Source: an uncultured Hyphomicrobium sp.
GTDB taxonomy: Bacteria; Pseudomonadota; Alphaproteobacteria; Rhizobiales; Hyphomicrobiaceae
Direction: 5' to 3'
Assembly: GCF_902826555.1 (NCBI RefSeq)
Contig: NZ_CADEFI010000006.1
Coordinates: forward strand, 6,591-69,622
DNA: 63,032 bases
Positions 58,264 to 63,032 of the stretch are shown piece after piece. The notes below the pieces were generated by a model. That model saw nothing but the letters and a program-made list of their open reading frames with translations. It made no database searches and was not told the DNA's origin. Position numbers and translations under genes: made by a program. Within the stretch, counting starts at the first letter, position 1, and the number at the start of each line of letters is the position of its first letter.

Positions 58264-59259
58264 CTAGTCCGCGCTGAACAGGCTCGCGGCGCGGCTATCG
58301 TGCGTCGAAGCGCTGGAACCCGTCTCCATCGTGCTCGACCGCAGTCCATGCGCGGACGCAGGCACGGCCTCTTGCGGCGGCGCCTCGGCCACGGCCGGCG
58401 CCCAGGTTGCCGCTGCCGGCGGCTCGCCCGGCCACACGGCCGGTATGGATTTCGGCGAAGAGGCCTTCGCGTCGAGCTTGACCATCTTCTTCAGGAGCGC
58501 CGTATTGGCCTCGGCATCCGAAGCCGCAAGATCGACCGAGCCGACCTGGGTCGCTTCGGTGTATTTGCCCTGCAGCCCCAGCACCAGCGCAAGATTCTGC
58601 CGCACCTTGGCGTTCTCGGCGCCGCTCGACGAAGCCTGGCGCAGAAGCTGCTCGCCCCGCTCCGGATCGCCGCTCATCGTGTAGGCGAGAGCAAGATTGT
58701 TGAGCACCGAGGGATGAGTCGGATTGAGAGCCTGCGCACGCTCGTAGAAGCCGATCGCCTCGCGATAGCTCCCTTCCTTTGCCAGCGCGGTCCCGCGCGC
58801 AAGAATGATGCGCCAATCGGGCTTTGCGGGATCGTCCGCCACCTCGAGCACCTTTTTGGCGACGCTGACTTGATCGAGCTCCAGTGCGAGCCGCCCATAG
58901 TCGGCGGCAAGCTCACGGTTCGTGCTGTAGATGAGAGAAGCCTGCTGCAGCACCGCAAGCGCCTCGCGCTTTTGCCCCAGCGTTCTGAGGTTCTGTGCGT
59001 AGGCCAGCGCCGCCTGCAGATCCCTCGGGTTCTTCGTATAAATCTTGCTCCAATACTCGGCCGCCTGGCGCGGATCGGTCGGCGCCGCATCCTTGGCGGC
59101 CTGCTCGGCCGATTCGGGGGTGATCGAGGAAAAGAGTCCGGAGCTGGCATCTCCACCCACCTGGGCGCAGGCACCGAGCAACAGGCTCGCCGTCAGCGCG
59201 GCCAGGAGACCGAGAGGTCGGCCCGTCTTGACTGAGGGCGACTCGACGTCGGTGGCCAT
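58264..59259 (-). CDS. TadD-like TPR lipoprotein
   Basis: A 331-residue lipoprotein: signal LLAALTASLLLGAC, then several tetratricopeptide repeats (for example DPRQAAEYWSKIYTKNPRDL, REAIGFYERAQALNPTHPSV, DPERGEQLLRQASSSGAENA), ending in a Pro/Ala-rich tail. TadD proteins act as pilotins/assembly factors of the Tad secretin, and the position next to tadC supports this. ATG at 59257-59259 has GGAG seven bases upstream; the longer frame adds 20 residues before the signal. Confidence 0.87.
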   Translation of the reverse strand: MATDVESPSVKTGRPLGLLAALTASLLLGACAQVGGDASSGLFSSITPESAEQAAKDAAPTDPRQAAEYWSKIYTKNPRDLQAALAYAQNLRTLGQKREALAVLQQASLIYSTNRELAADYGRLALELDQVSVAKKVLEVADDPAKPDWRIILARGTALAKEGSYREAIGFYERAQALNPTHPSVLNNLALAYTMSGDPERGEQLLRQASSSGAENAKVRQNLALVLGLQGKYTEATQVGSVDLAASDAEANTALLKKMVKLDAKASSPKSIPAVWPGEPPAAATWAPAVAEAPPQEAVPASAHGLRSSTMETGSSASTHDSRAASLFSAD

Positions 59260-59366
59260 GAAAGTCTCCACTGCTCTTTGGTTAGGGAGCGCATGAGCGG
59301 ATGCCCAGCCCTCCGTCACTTTCTGATACAGCGGTCAACAAAGCCTTAATGAAGAGCAACGTTCCG

Positions 59367-60026
59367 TTAACGGGTGGCCATCTCTTCTTTTGCTCCTTGC
59401 GCCCAAACCTCCATGGACGGCAGGGCGAACAGGGCATCGATATAGGCGGCAGCCGTGCCGTCATCTCCGTAGGCACCGAGATCTCCGACATGGGTCCGGA
59501 ACCGCGAGGCGACCGGCGCGTACATCGCGTCCGCGATGGAGAACGTAGAGAACAGGAACGGGCCAGTCCCACCGAAGCGGCGCCGGCAATCCTTCCACAG
59601 TTCGACGATCCGGCGGATGTTGGCTTGTACAGGCTCGGAATGCTCGGTCTTCGGCTCCACGGTCAGGAACTTCATCGGGCAATGCTCCCGCAGGGGCTGG
59701 AAGCCGGAATGCATCTCGGCGCTCGCGGCGCGCGCAACCGCCCGGGCGTCGCTGTCGGATGGCCACAAGCCCTTCTCCGGATGCCGCTCGGCAAGAAACT
59801 CGAGGATGGCGAAACTGTCCCAGATCAGGAGGTCTCCGACCCACAGCACGGGCACCTTGCCCGCTGGAGAATGGGCAAGAATCTGCTCTGTTTTGTCGGC
59901 GTCCCGAAGATTGATTCGCACTTCCTCGAAAGGAATACCGGCCTCTTTCAAGGCCAGCCACGGCCGGAGGCTCCAGCTCGACGTATGCTTGTTGCCGATC
60001 ACGAGTCGGTAGCCTTCGCCTGCCAT
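59367..60026 (-). CDS. Glutathione S-transferase family protein
   Basis: A 219-residue cytosolic protein. The thioredoxin-like N-terminal domain has the catalytic Ser region NKHTSSWSLRPWLAL, cis-Pro GKVPVLWV and LLIWDSFAILEFLAE; a helical GST C-domain follows. The substrate is unknown. The start is ATG at 60026, preceded by a G-rich ribosome-binding site (AGGGGGTG); the upstream extension lacks GST homology. Confidence 0.9.
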   Translation of the reverse strand: MAGEGYRLVIGNKHTSSWSLRPWLALKEAGIPFEEVRINLRDADKTEQILAHSPAGKVPVLWVGDLLIWDSFAILEFLAERHPEKGLWPSDSDARAVARAASAEMHSGFQPLREHCPMKFLTVEPKTEHSEPVQANIRRIVELWKDCRRRFGGTGPFLFSTFSIADAMYAPVASRFRTHVGDLGAYGDDGTAAAYIDALFALPSMEVWAQGAKEEMATR

Positions 60027-60134
60027 GCTGCACGCACCCCCTGCTGATTGTGTTTCCCTGCGCGGGAACCGATAATGCACGATCATCGGAGGCCCGGCCA
60101 AGCGGCCAATTTTCACCAAACCAAAGATTTCTTC

Positions 60135-61586
60135 ATGACCGAAACAACGACTGCGACCAATACGTTCTCCCCGACGGCCGTACTAGCTCCCCACGACGCC
60201 ACGGAACCGAGCATACCGATCTGGCTCACACCCGATACCGAGCCCCTCCCGCGCGGCGACGGCCTCGACTCCACCGCCAAGCGCTGGCTCGAGGCAACGC
60301 GCTTCACCAGCGCCGCCAGGAAGCAGGCCATCGTTCCCGGTCCGGGAGGCATCATCGGCGGCGTGGTCTTCGGACTGGGAAATGGCGCCGCCGGCGACCC
60401 GTCAGGCCCTTCCGAGCTCTTGATCGGACAGCTCGCATCGAGCCTCCCCGCGGGGCTCTATCACCTCGCCGACGAGACGCCGCACCCGGCCCTCGCAGCC
60501 ATCGCCTGGGGCCTCGGAGCCTATCGCTTCCGCCGCTACAAGAGCACGCCCAGCGACGTCGCCCCGCCACGCCTCAAGCTTCCTCGCGGCCTCGACTATC
60601 GGGCCATCGTCGATCAGGTGGGCGCCGTGTGGAAAGGCCGCGATCTGATCAACACCCCGGCTTCCGATCTCGCGCCCGAGGATCTCGAGCAAGCGGCCGT
60701 GCAGCTCGCGCGCACTCACGGCGCATCCATCGAAACGACGGTCGGCGACGAGCTTCTCGCTAAAGGTTTCCGCATGATCCACGCCGTCGGCCGGGCAAGC
60801 CCTCGTGCACCACGGCTGATCGATCTGCGCTGGCGGAAGCCTGGCGGCGCCAAGGATGCGCCGACGCTCACGCTCGTCGGCAAGGGCATCACCTTCGATA
60901 CTGGCGGTCTCGATCTCAAACCCGCCAGCGCAATGCTGCTGATGAAAAAGGATATGGGCGGCGCAGCTGCGGCCCTGACACTGGCCGAGCTGATCATGAG
61001 CGGCGGCCTCGACGTTCGCCTGCGCCTCCTCATTGCCGCCGCCGAGAACAGCGTGTCCGGCGACGCCTTCCGCCCCGGCGACGTGTTGCTGAGCCGTGCC
61101 GGCAAGACGGTCGAAATCGGCAATACGGATGCCGAGGGACGACTTGTCCTGGCCGATGCACTTTCTCTGGCCGACGAGGAAAGCCCCGAAACCACGCTGG
61201 TGTTCGCGACCCTCACCGGCGCCGCACGAACCGCCCTCGGCCCCGATCTTCCGGCATTCTTCTGCAACGACGACACCTTCGCGGCAAATCTCGTGGCCGA
61301 GGCGGCGGCGGTCGGCGATCCCGTCTGGCGCATGCCGTTCTGGCCGGGATACGAACGTCATCTCGAAAGCGAGGTGGCCGACATGAACAACGTCTACGAG
61401 TCCCCGTTCGCGGGGGCCATCACCGCGGCACTGTTCCTCAAGCGCTTCGTGAAGAACACGCGCCGCTTTGCCCATTTCGATCTCTACGGTTGGCGCCCGG
61501 CGCCGCGACCGCTGGGCCCGAAGGGTGGCGAGCCGCAGACGGCGCGCGCCATCTTCTCGCTTCTCTGCAAGGAGCTTTCGGCATGA
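60135..61586 (+). CDS. M17 leucyl aminopeptidase family protein
   Basis: A 483-residue di-zinc cytosolic aminopeptidase removing N-terminal residues from peptides. The C-terminal catalytic domain is complete: VGKGITFDTGGLDLKPASAM with the metal-binding residues, KKDMGGAAAALTLAE, AENSVSGDAFRPGDV and NTDAEGRLVLADAL. The N-terminal domain is short and typical of the alphaproteobacterial subgroup. ATG at 60135 is used, but ATG at 60075 (20 residues longer, GGGA upstream) is possible. The stop overlaps the next gene. Confidence 0.94.
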   Translation: MTETTTATNTFSPTAVLAPHDATEPSIPIWLTPDTEPLPRGDGLDSTAKRWLEATRFTSAARKQAIVPGPGGIIGGVVFGLGNGAAGDPSGPSELLIGQLASSLPAGLYHLADETPHPALAAIAWGLGAYRFRRYKSTPSDVAPPRLKLPRGLDYRAIVDQVGAVWKGRDLINTPASDLAPEDLEQAAVQLARTHGASIETTVGDELLAKGFRMIHAVGRASPRAPRLIDLRWRKPGGAKDAPTLTLVGKGITFDTGGLDLKPASAMLLMKKDMGGAAAALTLAELIMSGGLDVRLRLLIAAAENSVSGDAFRPGDVLLSRAGKTVEIGNTDAEGRLVLADALSLADEESPETTLVFATLTGAARTALGPDLPAFFCNDDTFAANLVAEAAAVGDPVWRMPFWPGYERHLESEVADMNNVYESPFAGAITAALFLKRFVKNTRRFAHFDLYGWRPAPRPLGPKGGEPQTARAIFSLLCKELSA

Positions 61587-62515
61587 CCGACGAGAAGCCG
61601 GACGCTGAAGCGAGCGCGGCAGCCGGCGCCGCCACGCCACCGCCGCTGCCGCAGCCTTCCCTCGACCCGCGCCGCCACGCCGTGCGCCCGGATCTCGCCG
61701 CACTCGCACTGCGCGGCCAGGTGGTAGCCCCACGCTACGCGCCGGGAATAATCCGCCAGATCGCGCGCCCCGCCGTGCCGATGCGCCGCGAGCCGAACCC
61801 CACGCTGGGCTTGGAAAACGAGGTTCTCTACGGCGAGCTGGTCAAGGTCTACGAGGAGGCGGAGGGCTGGGCCTGGGTGCAGCTCGAGCGCGACCGCTAC
61901 GTCGGCTACATTCCTGCAGCCGCTCTCACCGGCGAGGTCATGCCGCCGACCCACCGCGTGAAGGCGCTCGGCACGTTCGTCTATCCGGCGCCCGACATCA
62001 AAACTCCGCCCATCATGCATCTCCCCCTCAATGCCGACGTACGCGTCGCCGAATGGGAGGAGCGCTTCTGCCGGCTCGAGCGGGGCGGCTTCATTGTCAC
62101 GCGGCACCTCATCGAGCGCGACCGTCACGAACGCGACTTCGTCGACATCGCCGAGCGCTTGATCGGCTCGCCCTACCTCTGGGGCGGGCGCACGCGCATC
62201 GGCGTCGATTGCTCCGGTCTCGTCCAGATCGCGCTCGAAGCGGCTGGCATCCCGGCCCCGCGCGACAGCGACATGCAGGCGTCCGAGCTTGGCGCGCCGA
62301 TCCCCGTCCCGCCGGACCTGGAAGGCTTACAGCGCGGCGATCTCGTGTTCTGGAAAGGCCACGTCGGCGTCATGTCGGACGCGCTGATGCTCGTGCACGC
62401 CAACGCCCATTACATGGCCGTCGCCGCCGAGACCCTGCCCGAAGCGGCAGCCCGCATCGCGAAGGATGGCTCGCCGATCATCGCCATCCGGCGTATCGCG
62501 CCGAAAGGGACTTAA
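61583..62515 (+). CDS. NlpC/P60 peptidoglycan hydrolase with SH3 domains
   Basis: 310 residues. A Pro/Ala-rich N-terminus is followed by bacterial SH3-like domains (about 60-190; VPMRREPNPTLGLENEVLYGE, VQLERDRYVGYIPAAAL) and a C-terminal NlpC/P60 domain with the catalytic Cys in IGVDCSGLVQIALEA and His in KGHVGVMSD, third residue in VHANAHYM. This resembles dipeptidyl-peptidase-VI-type D-Glu-DAP hydrolases for recycled wall peptides. No signal is seen, so it is probably cytoplasmic, which fits the aminopeptidase it overlaps (ATGA). Confidence 0.92.
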   Translation: MTDEKPDAEASAAAGAATPPPLPQPSLDPRRHAVRPDLAALALRGQVVAPRYAPGIIRQIARPAVPMRREPNPTLGLENEVLYGELVKVYEEAEGWAWVQLERDRYVGYIPAAALTGEVMPPTHRVKALGTFVYPAPDIKTPPIMHLPLNADVRVAEWEERFCRLERGGFIVTRHLIERDRHERDFVDIAERLIGSPYLWGGRTRIGVDCSGLVQIALEAAGIPAPRDSDMQASELGAPIPVPPDLEGLQRGDLVFWKGHVGVMSDALMLVHANAHYMAVAAETLPEAAARIAKDGSPIIAIRRIAPKGT

Positions 62516-62964
62516 AGCCGCCGCCGGTAAGGAAGGAAATGGCGGTCGCGGCGCTCGACGCTGCCATCGGCCTCTTCGCCGCCACGCCACAGCAGCTCAG
62601 GCCCCAGCAGAACCAGCGTCTCGACGCCCTGATGCGCACCCGTCGCCGCGCTCGACCATCGGCGCTGGATCACGTGCCCGTCCGCAATCTGCTCGAGCAG
62701 CTGCACGAGCTGATCGAGACTCTGAAGCGCGTGATTTTCGTATGTTTCTCCGGCGATGGAGATATCGAAGCGCCCGCTTTGCCTCAACGCAATCGCAACC
62801 GGACAAGCGGCGGCCAGATGCGGCTCGATGGACAGCAGCCAGCTCTCGCCATCCCGCGCTTCGAGCGCGCGCGCCACGTCACTGATCGTCGGCACCCAAT
62901 AGCGGATCTGCTCGATCGTCGCTTCGACTGAGGGCCCGCGAAAACCCTCTGGCGTGATGCTCAT
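62512..62964 (-). CDS. Unknown 150-residue protein
   Basis: Not recognised. A soluble protein beginning MSITPEGFRGPSVEATIEQI with an acidic helical pattern in the middle (ALQSLDQLVQLLEQIADGH) and a basic C-terminus (RRDRHFLPYRRRL). It contains one Cys, no membrane segment and no signal. It converges on the NlpC/P60 gene, overlapping its end by four bases. It has good codon-use coherence, but no family support. Confidence 0.5.
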   Translation of the reverse strand: MSITPEGFRGPSVEATIEQIRYWVPTISDVARALEARDGESWLLSIEPHLAAACPVAIALRQSGRFDISIAGETYENHALQSLDQLVQLLEQIADGHVIQRRWSSAATGAHQGVETLVLLGPELLWRGGEEADGSVERRDRHFLPYRRRL

Positions 62965-63002
62965 CTGGAAATACCGGCACGAGGAGGGAGGATCGCCTCA
63001 GG

Positions 63003-63032
63003 ATGTCGCAAAAGCCCTCGGCGCTCAAGGCC
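63003..63032 (+). CDS. Possible start of a gene running off the right edge
   Basis: ATG at 63003 is preceded by the purine-rich GAGGAGGGAGG (62981-62991) and opens a frame MSQKPSALKA to the window end. Too short to identify; it may be a genuine start because of the ribosome-binding-like tract, although its spacing (11 bases) is long. Confidence 0.35.
   Translation, partial: MSQKPSALKA

Overview
The window is a GC-rich stretch of chromosome from an alphaproteobacterium, most likely of the Hyphomicrobiales (Rhizobiales) and plausibly Hyphomicrobium-like. This rests on: an alphaproteobacterial F0 operon with duplicated b and b' subunits; the ctaC-ctaD-ctaB-(coxF-like)-ctaG-ctaE-DUF983-surf1 order; an IalB-family protein; the mutY / DUF721 / DsbA / smc neighbourhood; thrB overlapping rnhA; and a Caulobacter/Agrobacterium-style Tad (cpa) pilus locus. 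The genus is inference. I see no rRNA, tRNA, CRISPR array, insertion sequence or prophage, and the coding style is uniform.

Layout. 0.2-7.3 kb: DNA repair and chromosome maintenance (mutY divergent from a DciA-like DUF721 gene, two tandem DsbA-like thioredoxins, smc). 7.5-10.2 kb: F0 ATP synthase atpI-B-E-b'-b, closed by a strong terminator. 10.3-13.1 kb: an alpha/beta hydrolase and two poorly known envelope proteins. 13.2-15.8 kb: ispH, thrB, rnhA. 15.9-18.8 kb: a secreted cysteine-hydrolase-like protein, a peroxiredoxin paired with a DsbD-alpha-like protein, and yqgE. 18.8-33.0 kb, all on the minus strand: the aa3 cytochrome oxidase genes with assembly factors, then thrC, an M16 protease, a GNAT acetyltransferase and a large membrane GGDEF/EAL protein whose last four genes are joined by stop/start overlaps. 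33.4-37.3 kb: IalB-like protein, phasin-like protein, PhoX phosphatase and a Gly/Ala-rich small protein. 37.5-41.6 kb: bioBFDA. 41.6-45.0 kb (minus): tpm, argJ, an SMR transporter, a parvulin. 45.4-48.4 kb: secA. 48.9-58.1 kb: Tad pilus locus (two flp pilins, cpaA-F, tadB, tadC) with a convergent tadD-like lipoprotein gene at 58.3-59.3 kb. 59.4-63.0 kb: GST, M17 aminopeptidase, NlpC/P60 hydrolase, a small unknown gene and possibly the first codons of another gene.

How the genes work together. Most are housekeeping: proton-driven ATP synthesis, terminal respiration and its copper/heme assembly, protein export (SecA plus a periplasmic parvulin), periplasmic thiol redox (two DsbA-like proteins, a DsbD-alpha-like protein, Prx5), cofactor and amino-acid synthesis (biotin, threonine, arginine, isoprenoids) and surface attachment (Tad pilus). 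No clearly novel multi-gene system is visible. The most unusual items are a 1285-residue membrane GGDEF/EAL protein with substituted catalytic residues in both domains and a 310-residue Pro-rich tail; the duplicated DsbA pair; the stand-alone DsbD-alpha/peroxiredoxin pair; two unusually small genes (a CoxF-like gene and a second pilin); and an open frame filling the secA leader. Several start codons were moved from the longest frame to an internal start on ribosome-binding-site, overlap or signal-peptide evidence; each case is stated.
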